Positions 5,715 to 12,091 of a stretch of DNA of 12,091 bases are shown piece by piece; position 1 is the first letter of the stretch, and every line of letters begins with the position of its first letter. Source of the stretch: Thermoplasmata archaeon (GTDB lineage: Archaea; Thermoplasmatota; Thermoplasmata; Thermoplasmatales; Thermoplasmataceae); assembly GCA_021797025.1 (NCBI GenBank), contig JAKAAK010000074.1, forward strand, positions 1 to 12,091, written 5' to 3'. The notes beneath the pieces are model-generated. The model made no database searches, was not told the DNA's origin, and was given only the letters and a program-made list of their open reading frames with translations. Position numbers and translations under genes: made by a program.

Positions 5715-7187
5715 ATGGAGGAACAACAGATAGATAAGAAATATGCCAGGTTCGTTCTGATATTATTTGCAATGATAATCGTAGCAGTAATGTACGTAGA
5801 GGGAATGTTGACACCATCCCTTCCTTCCATTGCAGAAGGATTTCATATCACTGTGGACCAGGTAAGCCTTGTACTTTCAACCTACCTTCTTACAGGTGTG
5901 GCTCTGAGCCCTGTAATAGGCAAACTTGCCGACCTGTATGGCAAAAAGAGAATGATGTCCATAGTCATGCTCATATATGCTGGAGCGGTATCTGTGACAG
6001 GATTTTCACCTGATTTCACATTCATGGTTGTGTCCAGAGCCGTCCAGGGAATCGGCTTAACAATAATGCCACTGGGGATGGCCATGGTCAGGGAAGAGTT
6101 TCCAAGAAATATGGTACCTAAAGCGCAGGCACTTATAAGCGGTATGTTCGGAGTTGGATTTGCGGTTAGCCTGCCACTGGGGTCACTAATATCAGATTAT
6201 TACGGTTGGAGGATGACCTACCATACGGCAATACCGTTCATAGTCGCACTAGCAATTCTTACAATATGGAAGGTCAGGGAATCAAAATATAGAAGACCGG
6301 ATGTAAAGGTAGATTACGTAGGGGCAGCAGCTCTGGGAATTCCACTTGCTCTTATAGTGCTGGCAATGTCAGAGGGTTCTTCGTGGGGATGGCATTCAGT
6401 ACTGTTTCTCACAATGCTTACTGTGGGGATAGTACTGCTCATTCCAATGTTCATTTATGAGAGCCATTATTACAGCAAGGGAGGAGAGGCAATATTTGAT
6501 ATGAAGCTACTCTCAAAAAGAAATGTGCTGATTGCCAATATAACTCTCACAGTGTCAGGGCTTGGAATGTATCTCTCAATGCAGGCACTTTCCTATAAGT
6601 TTGAAACGCCTGCACCATACGGGTTCGGCTTCAGTATTCTGGAAACAGGAGTCTCTATGGTTGCCTTTGCAGCGGGAATGATAGTTTTCTCCATAGTAAC
6701 AGGCAAACTGATTTCAAGAACTGGAATAAAACCGCTGGCCATAGCCGGCTCCTTTGTAACAGCAGCAGGATTCCTCCTGTTATCACCCTCACCGGGCCTT
6801 GCATTAACACTTGCAGATGAGGCCATAATAGGAAGTGGAATGGCAATAATGAATGCTTCCATAATCAATCTTCTAGTACTCTCAGTCGAAGCACGTGATA
6901 TGGGGCTTGCCACTTCCATGAACAGTACATTCAGGTACATAGGAAGCAGCATAGGTGCACCGATAGCCGGTACAGTATTATCACTTTATACTGTTGTGGA
7001 TATAGTTCATACCGCAACAGGCAATGTAATATTTTCATTTCCTGACGCAACTGCATTCAGATACGCATTCATTATAGGTGCAATAACATTTATCGCAGCG
7101 GCTTTTATTGTGATTCTGTCCAGGGAGGTACTGGGGAGAAGAACAGTTGAAATTCAGAGCACCAAAACAACTGTTGCTGAAAATTAA
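5715..7187 (+). CDS. MFS drug-efflux-type transporter (14-TM, DHA2-like)
   Basis: This 490-residue membrane protein belongs to the Major Facilitator Superfamily and most resembles the 14-helix drug:H+ antiporter (DHA2) group, which export hydrophobic or cationic compounds. Numbering from ATG 5715: motif A GKLADLYGKK (69-78) lies between TM2 and TM3, VSRAVQG with Arg108 in TM4 is motif B, and GMFGVGFAVSLPLG (143-156) is the antiporter motif C, followed by GWR (164-166). Two extra central helices follow about residue 200, and the length exceeds that of 12-TM members. I chose ATG 5715 because AAAGGTAAT stands just before it and the predicted transcript start lies near 5694. A GTG at 5685 in frame would add ten residues but falls inside the dyad. 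The upstream region is rich in candidate operator sites, in keeping with inducible efflux. Export of the acid-sugar pathway substrate or product is also possible but not supported by any motif. Confidence 0.9.
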   Translation: MEEQQIDKKYARFVLILFAMIIVAVMYVEGMLTPSLPSIAEGFHITVDQVSLVLSTYLLTGVALSPVIGKLADLYGKKRMMSIVMLIYAGAVSVTGFSPDFTFMVVSRAVQGIGLTIMPLGMAMVREEFPRNMVPKAQALISGMFGVGFAVSLPLGSLISDYYGWRMTYHTAIPFIVALAILTIWKVRESKYRRPDVKVDYVGAAALGIPLALIVLAMSEGSSWGWHSVLFLTMLTVGIVLLIPMFIYESHYYSKGGEAIFDMKLLSKRNVLIANITLTVSGLGMYLSMQALSYKFETPAPYGFGFSILETGVSMVAFAAGMIVFSIVTGKLISRTGIKPLAIAGSFVTAAGFLLLSPSPGLALTLADEAIIGSGMAIMNASIINLLVLSVEARDMGLATSMNSTFRYIGSSIGAPIAGTVLSLYTVVDIVHTATGNVIFSFPDATAFRYAFIIGAITFIAAAFIVILSREVLGRRTVEIQSTKTTVAEN

Positions 7188-7197
7188 ATTGTTTATT

Positions 7198-7211
7198 TTA
7201 AGTAAACTTAA
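7198..7211. promoter_or_regulatory. Palindrome at the HAD gene promoter
   Basis: TTAAGT and ACTTAA form perfect six-base arms around AA. It begins 11 bases after the stop codon of the MFS gene and overlaps the start of the TATA-like element of the HAD gene, a place where a bound protein would block TBP. A role as operator is inference. Confidence 0.3.
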
Positions 7212-7217
7212 TTATAA
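7208..7217 (+). promoter_or_regulatory. TATA-like element of the HAD phosphatase gene
   Basis: TTAATTATAA is centred about 24 bases before the ATG at 7236. No clear Shine-Dalgarno precedes that ATG, so a leaderless transcript is likely. Confidence 0.5.
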
Positions 7218-7235
7218 CCCTTTAACTTTTAGAGA

Positions 7236-7853
7236 ATGAAATCCGGTAAAAATGGAATAATTTTTGACCTTGATGGTACAATATGGGATTCAATGCCATA
7301 CAGAATAAAGGCATGGCAGATGGCTTTCAGGGACTATGGAATAGACAGCGATCCCGAAGTGATAAGGCTCATGATAGGGTACCCGGGATCAATGCTTATA
7401 AAGAAGATGAATGCCCGTGATCCCAATATTGAAATGACCGAAGAGAGGTATTTTTCAGGAATGTTTTCTGATGTAAAATTTTTCCCTGATGTTGTGGATA
7501 CTTTCAAAGAGCTGAGAAATTTAGGTTTTAAAATAGCCATAGTTACTTCATCTAGAAGGGCAATGGCCGAAAGGCTGAATATACAGGTTGATGTCCTGAT
7601 AACAATGGATGATGTGGAAAACGGGAAACCGGATCCTGAGGGATACCGGAAGGCCATGGCAATAATGGGGACGGCACCGGAAAGTACTGTTGTGGTCGGA
7701 GATATTGACAATGACCTAATTCCGGCAAAGACACTGGGATCGGTTGCCGTGCTTGTAACACATGGCATAGAAAAGGAGTCAAAGAGCAAGGACTATGAAA
7801 TTACAAATATAGGTGATATAATCAGTTTAATAAAAAAATTAAAAATGGTTTAA
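7236..7853 (+). CDS. HAD-superfamily phosphatase (phosphoglycolate-phosphatase-like)
   Basis: This 205-residue soluble protein is a haloacid dehalogenase-type hydrolase with a small helical cap between motifs I and II, as in phosphoglycolate phosphatase and beta-phosphoglucomutase relatives. Motif I is FDLDGTIWDS, with nucleophile Asp11 and acid/base Asp13. Motif II is VTSS (Thr104/Ser105). Motif III is Lys131 in NGKPDPEGY. Motif IV is GDIDND, with Asp156 and Asp160 binding Mg2+. All catalytic residues are present. The substrate is presumably a small phosphorylated metabolite, but members of this family cannot be assigned from sequence alone. The gene follows the MFS gene by 48 bases yet has its own TATA-like element, so it need not be functionally linked. 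It converges with the peptidase gene, and its stop codon lies inside a stem-loop that probably serves as the peptidase terminator. Confidence 0.88.
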   Translation: MKSGKNGIIFDLDGTIWDSMPYRIKAWQMAFRDYGIDSDPEVIRLMIGYPGSMLIKKMNARDPNIEMTEERYFSGMFSDVKFFPDVVDTFKELRNLGFKIAIVTSSRRAMAERLNIQVDVLITMDDVENGKPDPEGYRKAMAIMGTAPESTVVVGDIDNDLIPAKTLGSVAVLVTHGIEKESKSKDYEITNIGDIISLIKKLKMV

Positions 7854-7867
7854 CTATATTGAACCAT
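7831..7867 (-). terminator. Stem-loop plus T-run downstream of the M13 peptidase gene
   Basis: TTGAACCAT (7859-7867) and ATGGTTTAA (7845-7853) pair over nine bases with one G-U, around a five-base loop. Reading the minus strand, the stem is followed at once by TTTTTAATTTTTTTA. This is the layout of an intrinsic terminator for the peptidase gene, which ends at 7901. It overlaps the last codons and stop of the HAD gene on the other strand. Confidence 0.55.
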
Positions 7868-7900
7868 AAATTCAAACCGTTTGATCTGGAAATATTTTAC

Positions 7901-9856
7901 TTACCACATTATAATTTTTTCCCTGTTCATTTTCTCATGGTTAAAGGTTTTGCAGAAGTCGGGGTGATTCCAAGGTGGAATCTGGGACCTGACAGAACCG
8001 AGGGAGTGCGGATCTATGGCCGCCAGCCTTCTGGCTTCATTGTCCCTGATCTGTGTTCTCCATACCTGACCCCATGAGATAAAAAACCTCTGCTGGGGTG
8101 TAAGCCCATCAATTTTTTTATTCTTTCCGGGCTCTGCCCTGAGCCTTTTTTCAAGTGCTTCATATGCTATAAGCACCGCACCGAGATCCGCTATGTTTTC
8201 GCCCAGCGTTAATTTTCCGTTGAGATTTAAGCCGGGAAGAATTTCCTGTGAGCTGTAAAGGGCTACAACCTTATTAGCCATTTCATCGAATCTTTTCTTA
8301 TCCTCCTCGCTCCACCAGTTCACCATATTGCCATTTTCATCGAAGTGACTTCCCTGATCATCGTATCCATGTGTTATCTCATGGGCTATGACGCCCCCTA
8401 TGCCGCCATAGTTCACCGCATAATCCATTTCCGGATCAAAGAAGGGTGGCTGCATAATCCCTGCGGGAAATACTATTTCATTTCCAAGAGGATTGAAATA
8501 TGCATTTACGGTTGGCGGGGTCATAAACCATTCGGTTTTATCAACAGGTTTACCCACTCTCTGCATCTGCCTGTTGATTTCAAAGTATCCAGATCTTATT
8601 ACATTTCCCATATAATCATCGGGCTTAATCACAACTGAGGAGTAATCCTTAAAATGCTCGGTATAACCAATTTTAGCATTGAATTTTGAAAATTTCAGGA
8701 GCGCCCTCTTCCTGGTTTCTTCTCCCATCCATGATATCTTTTCAAGCCTTTCCCTGAAGGTTGCCTTTATATCATTAACAAGCAGCGTTATCTTTTCTAC
8801 AGCCTCCCTTCCAAAATATTTGTCCACGTAGAGCTTTCCCAGAGCGTCCCCGACAGAGGAATCTATTACGCTTACAACTGTCTTCCATCTTGGTGTAATT
8901 TTTTCCTGTCCGAGGAGTTTTTTTCTGAAGAAATTAAAGTTTTCCTTTACAGCATCATCGTGGAGGAAGGGGGCTGATCCTGTAAGCACCTTCCATTTCA
9001 AATATTCGACTATGCTTTCAAAACTTTCAGATCGTAAAAGTTTTTCTGTCTTTTCAAAAAATTCAGGTGCGTCAAGTATTACATATTCTGGTCTTGGAAA
9101 TCCAGAACTTTCAAAGAATGCCCTGAATCCCATTTCAGGATATTTACTGTAAAGTTCATCAATTTTCACAGGGTTATATGCCTTTTCAACATCCCTCAAA
9201 TCAGTTTTACTCCTGCTGAATTTTGCCATTTCTGTCTCAATCCTGACAACTGTTTTAGCAGATTCATGTGCCTTATCCCTGGTGTATCCGTAAAGAACGA
9301 ACATGTTTTCTATATGCTTACCATAGGCATCCAGTATGGGATTGAGTTCGTCAGTTAAATAGTAATCTCTGTCCGGTAAAGATAAACCACCCTGAGAAAT
9401 ATATAATGAATAAATTTCAGCATTTTTAGCGTCCCCCGCACTGCTCATATCATAGGGAATCTGGACTCCATTTATAGAAAGATTGACCATAAGTTCAGCA
9501 AGTTCGTCCTTTGTGGAAATTTCAAGTTTTTTCATTAACCCTTCTATAGGTCCGAATTTCAATTCTTCCAGTCTTTTGGTATCCATTGCCGACCTGTAAA
9601 AATCCCCCAGCATTTTTTCTTCACGGCTTTCCGGATGTTTTTCAGAATCTTCAAGTATTTTTCTGAGTAGATACATATTCTTTTCATAAAGCATATCAAA
9701 TGCGCCATATCTTGCTTTGTCCTCTGGTATAGGAGTCTGTTCAAGCCATTTTCCATTGCAGTAATGGTAAAAATCCGATAATGGGTCAACAGAAAGATCC
9801 ATATAATCCTTTGAAAATCCTATATATCTGTTTAAAATTTCTTCCGGGTTATCCAT
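7901..9856 (-). CDS. M13 family zinc metallopeptidase (neprilysin/PepO-like)
   Basis: This 651-residue protein is a full-length member of peptidase family M13, zinc endopeptidases that cut peptides up to about 40-50 residues inside a closed two-domain chamber. The N-terminal domain shows the usual DFYHYCNGKW (residues 28-37). The catalytic half has NAYF (451-454, substrate binding; usually NAYY/NAFY), FPAGIMQPPFF (462-472), the zinc-binding HEITH (492-496, with catalytic Glu493) and GENIADLG (552-559) with Glu553 as third ligand and Asp557. The C-terminus keeps the family ending, with ...NHPDFCKTFNHEK...MW. Unlike neprilysin and many bacterial relatives, it has no signal peptide or N-terminal membrane anchor, so it should act in the cytosol, perhaps on peptides taken up or released by the proteasome. 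The ATG has a TATA box 25 bases upstream and an inverted repeat just beyond it. It converges with the HAD gene. Confidence 0.95.
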   Translation of the reverse strand: MDNPEEILNRYIGFSKDYMDLSVDPLSDFYHYCNGKWLEQTPIPEDKARYGAFDMLYEKNMYLLRKILEDSEKHPESREEKMLGDFYRSAMDTKRLEELKFGPIEGLMKKLEISTKDELAELMVNLSINGVQIPYDMSSAGDAKNAEIYSLYISQGGLSLPDRDYYLTDELNPILDAYGKHIENMFVLYGYTRDKAHESAKTVVRIETEMAKFSRSKTDLRDVEKAYNPVKIDELYSKYPEMGFRAFFESSGFPRPEYVILDAPEFFEKTEKLLRSESFESIVEYLKWKVLTGSAPFLHDDAVKENFNFFRKKLLGQEKITPRWKTVVSVIDSSVGDALGKLYVDKYFGREAVEKITLLVNDIKATFRERLEKISWMGEETRKRALLKFSKFNAKIGYTEHFKDYSSVVIKPDDYMGNVIRSGYFEINRQMQRVGKPVDKTEWFMTPPTVNAYFNPLGNEIVFPAGIMQPPFFDPEMDYAVNYGGIGGVIAHEITHGYDDQGSHFDENGNMVNWWSEEDKKRFDEMANKVVALYSSQEILPGLNLNGKLTLGENIADLGAVLIAYEALEKRLRAEPGKNKKIDGLTPQQRFFISWGQVWRTQIRDNEARRLAAIDPHSLGSVRSQIPPWNHPDFCKTFNHEKMNREKIIMW

Positions 9857-9873
9857 CTATGGCCATGTTAGGA

Positions 9874-9888
9874 TTTTATATAATATTT
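9874..9888 (-). promoter_or_regulatory. TATA box of the M13 peptidase gene
   Basis: The minus strand reads AAATATTATATAAAA, centred 25 bases before the ATG at 9856, which lacks a Shine-Dalgarno. Leaderless transcription from this ATG is likely. Confidence 0.6.
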
Positions 9889-9891
9889 GCC

Positions 9892-9922
9892 GTAGAAATA
9901 ACTGTAATATAGGTATTTCTAC
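9892..9922. promoter_or_regulatory. Nine-base inverted repeat next to the M13 promoter
   Basis: GTAGAAATA (9892-9900) and TATTTCTAC (9914-9922) are perfect nine-base arms with a 13-base spacer, so the arm centres are 22 bases, about two helical turns, apart. It stands directly upstream of the TATA/BRE region (-36 to -66 from the ATG), which suits a dimeric regulator. Confidence 0.45.
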
Positions 9923-9966
9923 TGAAAGAAGTGTTGAGAAGTTTACAAAAAGTTCCTGTAATAACG

Positions 9967-9990
9967 AAAATAGTTTATGAGTATAAACTA
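9967..9990 (-). terminator. Hairpin and short T-run after the surface-protein gene
   Basis: TAGTTTAT (9971-9978) and ATAAACTA (9983-9990) are perfect eight-base arms around a four-base loop. On the minus strand the stem is followed by TTTT. It sits 29-48 bases after the stop codon of the repetitive surface-protein gene, as expected for a terminator. The stem is almost all A/T, so it would be weak; an operator role is the alternative. Confidence 0.4.
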
Positions 9991-10018
9991 AATTTACTCA
10001 CAAGTAGTACATCGAAAA

Positions 10019-12091
10019 TTACAGTTCTGAATTATATTTATTTTTTCTAATTATCAGTATAATTGAGATAGTAATTAGAACAATAACAATTATTATCCCT
10101 ACGGCCGCATAAATTTCTGTTCTAGATAACACAAAGGGCGTTTTTTTGACATCGTGTTTAAATATTATTTCCTGAGTTACATTGTTTCCGTTTACTCTTA
10201 CCAAATTAGACGACGATACTGTATAACCAGATAAATTCTTTACTGTGTATGAATATGTGCCATTAACAGCAGGGAAAATTATGGTTGAATTGTATGATTT
10301 TTTCTTTATTCCATGAAATGTTACACACCAGAAATCCCAAGATGGCAGGCCTTTTTCTTTAAATGTAACATTATACGTCGTTCCAAATGTTAGGAGAAAG
10401 TTTAACGACGTGTTATGAACTGTAAACACCCGTTCTGGCATGAAAACACACGTAGAGTGATTGGAATAATATGCATGGTAAGTGTAATTTCCATCGGGCA
10501 AATATACTGTCATAGATTGTGATAAAGTAGAGTGAGAATAATTAATGCAGGTACCATTACTGGAAAGTTTAATTCCCCAGTTTATCCCCGATGTGACATT
10601 GTTTTCAATGAATGTAACCTTATGGATAGCCGGAAATATTACATTATCCTTCATTGATGAGCCATCAACTGTAAAATTCACCGGTACAGAAATTGTGTCA
10701 CCATATAAGGTATAAGATCCAGTATAATTATAAGTGCCATTGGGTAGATATATTTTAATTGATGAAGAACCGCCAATGGAAACACAACTATTTATATATG
10801 TATCCCTGGAGTTAATATTCCATGACATTCCCGGTGGAACATTAGTACCTTTGAATGTAACATTATATGTCACCGGAAACTTTACAGTGATGCATAGTGA
10901 TTTGCCCCGGAATGAAAATTCTCTCTCAGAAAATGAGATTGTTGTAAAACCGGTATTATATGAAGGCGTATACTCATATGTTCCATTTTGAAGATATACC
11001 ATCATTGACCTGCCATGGCTATAATTACTATAGTTGATACTACCGTTATTATTCCTTAATTTAATATGCCAAAAACCACCAGCTCTTGAATTGAAATTGA
11101 TTGCCATAAATGTAACTTTATACGTTACGGGAAATTGTAAAGTAATGTTACTGGATTTATTTCTAACTGTGAAATGCCCATGTAAATATGAAATTAAATC
11201 TAAACAGCCGGTATACTGATATTTTCCGCTGGGTAAATACGCCATCATAGAAGTAAGATTGGAGGAATTATAATATGAAAACCTTAAATTATTTTTAATA
11301 AATACAGTCCATGATACATTTGAAGGAACATTGATTTCATTGAATGTAACTTTATACATTAAAGGAAATCCCATGGAAATTTCTCTCGGTCTGTGACCAA
11401 CTGTAAATTTACCCTGAGATGAAATATATGAATGATATTCAGAATAATATATGCAATAATTATATGTTCCATTGGGTAAATATGCTGTCATAGAGGTAAG
11501 TTCCGAGGAATGACAGAACCTGATACTGTAGTTGTCATTATATACAGTGTTCTTCCATGATACCCCTGGAGGAGCATTAATTTCCGTAAATATTATTTTA
11601 TATGTTACGGGAAAATCTAAAGTAATATTTCTGGATTCATTATCAATTGCCAATTGTTTGCATATATATAAAATGCCGTGGAAGCCGGCACAATATGTAT
11701 AATTTCCACTGGGCAAATATGCTGTCATTGATGTTGCAAGGCTTGTGTTATGGTATTTTATGTTACTATTTACATAATTGAGGTTAACTTTCCATGATAT
11801 CCCGGATGGAACATTAATTTCAGTAAATTTTACTTTATGTGTTTCCGGAAATTTTATGGAAATATTTTCTGATTTTCCTAAAACTTCAAACTCCTTCTGC
11901 GGTAGGGATATATAATTAGGGGATGAACTAAATGTAGTATATTTATATATACCATTGACAAGATATGCTGTCATTGATTTCCGGTACGAATAATTGATGG
12001 CGTATACACTATAATTTTTATTATATAAAGATAGAGACCAGGAATTTCCTGGTGGCATGTTACTTTCTGAGAGAGAATTTTCATTCCGGGG
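10019..12091 (-). CDS. Repetitive cell-surface protein with C-terminal membrane anchor (5' end missing)
   Basis: The frame is open from the right edge to the TAA at 10019, so the N-terminus lies outside the window; the ATG at 12056-12058 is inside a repeat and is not a start. Numbering from that ATG (679 residues), there are about eight tandem modules of 78-85 residues, starting at residues 76, 155, 237, 315, 400, 481 and 564, with a partial one before. Each has 'VTF-x-E-x-N-VP-x-G-x-SW', a central 'SMTAYLPNGTYNY' and an ending 'I-x-FPVTYK'. The last reads VTFKEKGLPSW, the classic form found in thermopsin-associated and other surface proteins of Thermoplasmatales and Sulfolobales. More than 30 N-x-S/T sequons imply heavy N-glycosylation. 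One membrane helix (about 649-670) and a basic tail RKNKYNSEL end the protein, placing the modules outside the cell. The final 28 bases at the right edge do not fit the repeat pattern (see findings). A binding or shielding role is inference. Confidence 0.85.
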   Translation of the reverse strand, partial: PRNENSLSESNMPPGNSWSLSLYNKNYSVYAINYSYRKSMTAYLVNGIYKYTTFSSSPNYISLPQKEFEVLGKSENISIKFPETHKVKFTEINVPSGISWKVNLNYVNSNIKYHNTSLATSMTAYLPSGNYTYCAGFHGILYICKQLAIDNESRNITLDFPVTYKIIFTEINAPPGVSWKNTVYNDNYSIRFCHSSELTSMTAYLPNGTYNYCIYYSEYHSYISSQGKFTVGHRPREISMGFPLMYKVTFNEINVPSNVSWTVFIKNNLRFSYYNSSNLTSMMAYLPSGKYQYTGCLDLISYLHGHFTVRNKSSNITLQFPVTYKVTFMAINFNSRAGGFWHIKLRNNNGSINYSNYSHGRSMMVYLQNGTYEYTPSYNTGFTTISFSEREFSFRGKSLCITVKFPVTYNVTFKGTNVPPGMSWNINSRDTYINSCVSIGGSSSIKIYLPNGTYNYTGSYTLYGDTISVPVNFTVDGSSMKDNVIFPAIHKVTFIENNVTSGINWGIKLSSNGTCINYSHSTLSQSMTVYLPDGNYTYHAYYSNHSTCVFMPERVFTVHNTSLNFLLTFGTTYNVTFKEKGLPSWDFWCVTFHGIKKKSYNSTIIFPAVNGTYSYTVKNLSGYTVSSSNLVRVNGNNVTQEIIFKHDVKKTPFVLSRTEIYAAVGIIIVIVLITISIILIIRKNKYNSEL
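10157..11833 (-). repeat. Seven complete tandem modules within the surface-protein gene
   Basis: Coding modules of about 234-255 bases begin at 11833, 11596, 11350, 11116, 10861, 10618 and 10369 on the minus strand, and a partial one lies to the right of 11833. They are diverged at DNA level but share blocks such as the one coding for TYKVTF. The fourth module (11116) is the most atypical at its start (MAINFNSRAGGFW), and the seventh is the most like the general archaeal 'GLPSG-SW' module. Confidence 0.75.
10905..10932 (+). repeat. Left copy of a 28-base exact inverted repeat
   Basis: These 28 bases are identical to the reverse complement of 12064-12091. On the minus strand this copy encodes FSEREFSFR of the fourth module (residues 376-384), and it fits the protein pattern there ('FSEREFSFRGKS', like 'LPQKEFEVLGKS' of the first module). 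This is therefore the original copy. Confidence 0.85.
12064..12091 (-). repeat. Right copy of the 28-base inverted repeat, cut by the window edge
   Basis: Exact inverted copy of 10905-10932, reaching the last base of the window, so its true length is unknown. On the minus strand it reads PRNENSLSE where other modules have FPVTYKVTFTE, so the module pattern breaks at about 12064. It is either the junction of a real inversion or duplication, or a fold-back/assembly artefact at a contig end. Confidence 0.8.

Noticed and set aside
7859..8077. Plus-strand open frame of 72 codons after the HAD gene
   Set aside because: Almost all of it is antisense to the 3' end of the M13 peptidase gene, whose C-terminal family signature is intact; no promoter or ribosome binding site is seen for it.
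9857..10018. Transposon remnant between the peptidase and surface-protein genes, because of several inverted repeats
   Set aside because: The inverted repeats are short (8-9 bases), differ from one another, and no flanking direct repeat or transposase fragment is present; promoter and terminator elements explain them better.
10734..11219. Plus-strand open frames within the surface-protein gene
   Set aside because: They are antisense to the repeat modules; their 'NVTLYVTGN' repetition only mirrors the repeats on the coding strand.
12056..12058. ATG near the right edge as the start of the surface protein
   Set aside because: It falls inside the 'N-MPPG-NSW' part of a module, no signal peptide follows, and the frame is open to the window edge, so the gene is cut rather than starting there.

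Overview
This AT-rich window looks archaeal, most probably from the Thermoplasmatales (Ferroplasma/Acidiplasma/Cuniculiplasma-like acidophiles). That placement is inference. It rests on TATA-type boxes centred about 24-27 bases upstream of several start codons with no Shine-Dalgarno (leaderless transcription), short intergenic spaces, and a C-terminally anchored surface protein built of 'VTF-E-N-VP-G-SW' modules packed with N-glycosylation sequons. No 16S or other marker gene is present to confirm it.

Left block, minus strand (1-3392): a 12-TM MFS transporter with its own promoter, an aspartate/glutamate racemase-family enzyme, and a PLP-dependent decarboxylase/lyase of the group II / sphingosine-1-phosphate-lyase type that runs off the left edge. 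The order suggests an amino-acid uptake, racemisation and decarboxylation unit, but the substrate is not known.

Central block, plus strand (3630-7853): a DUF1537 four-carbon acid-sugar kinase split into two genes at its domain boundary, then a PdxA2-like dehydrogenase. Kinase plus PdxA2 is the known module that converts a threonate/erythronate-type acid to dihydroxyacetone phosphate and CO2. After that come a drug-efflux-type 14-TM MFS protein, whose promoter region is full of repeated ACTAT/ATAGT half-sites, and a small HAD phosphatase.

Right block, minus strand (7901-12091): an M13 (neprilysin/PepO-like) zinc metallopeptidase without signal peptide, convergent with the HAD gene, and preceded by the 3' part of a gene for a large repetitive, probably glycosylated surface protein, which is cut by the right edge.

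Two points deserve most attention. One is the split kinase: the second half begins at a GTG overlapping the first stop codon, with a near-consensus Shine-Dalgarno, so it looks like a real split rather than a frameshift. The other is that the last 28 bases of the window are an exact inverted copy of positions 10905-10932, inside the same gene. The protein repeat pattern breaks exactly there, which points to an inversion junction or an assembly artefact. No RNA gene, CRISPR array, insertion sequence or replication origin was recognised, and no stretch over 300 bases lacks a gene.
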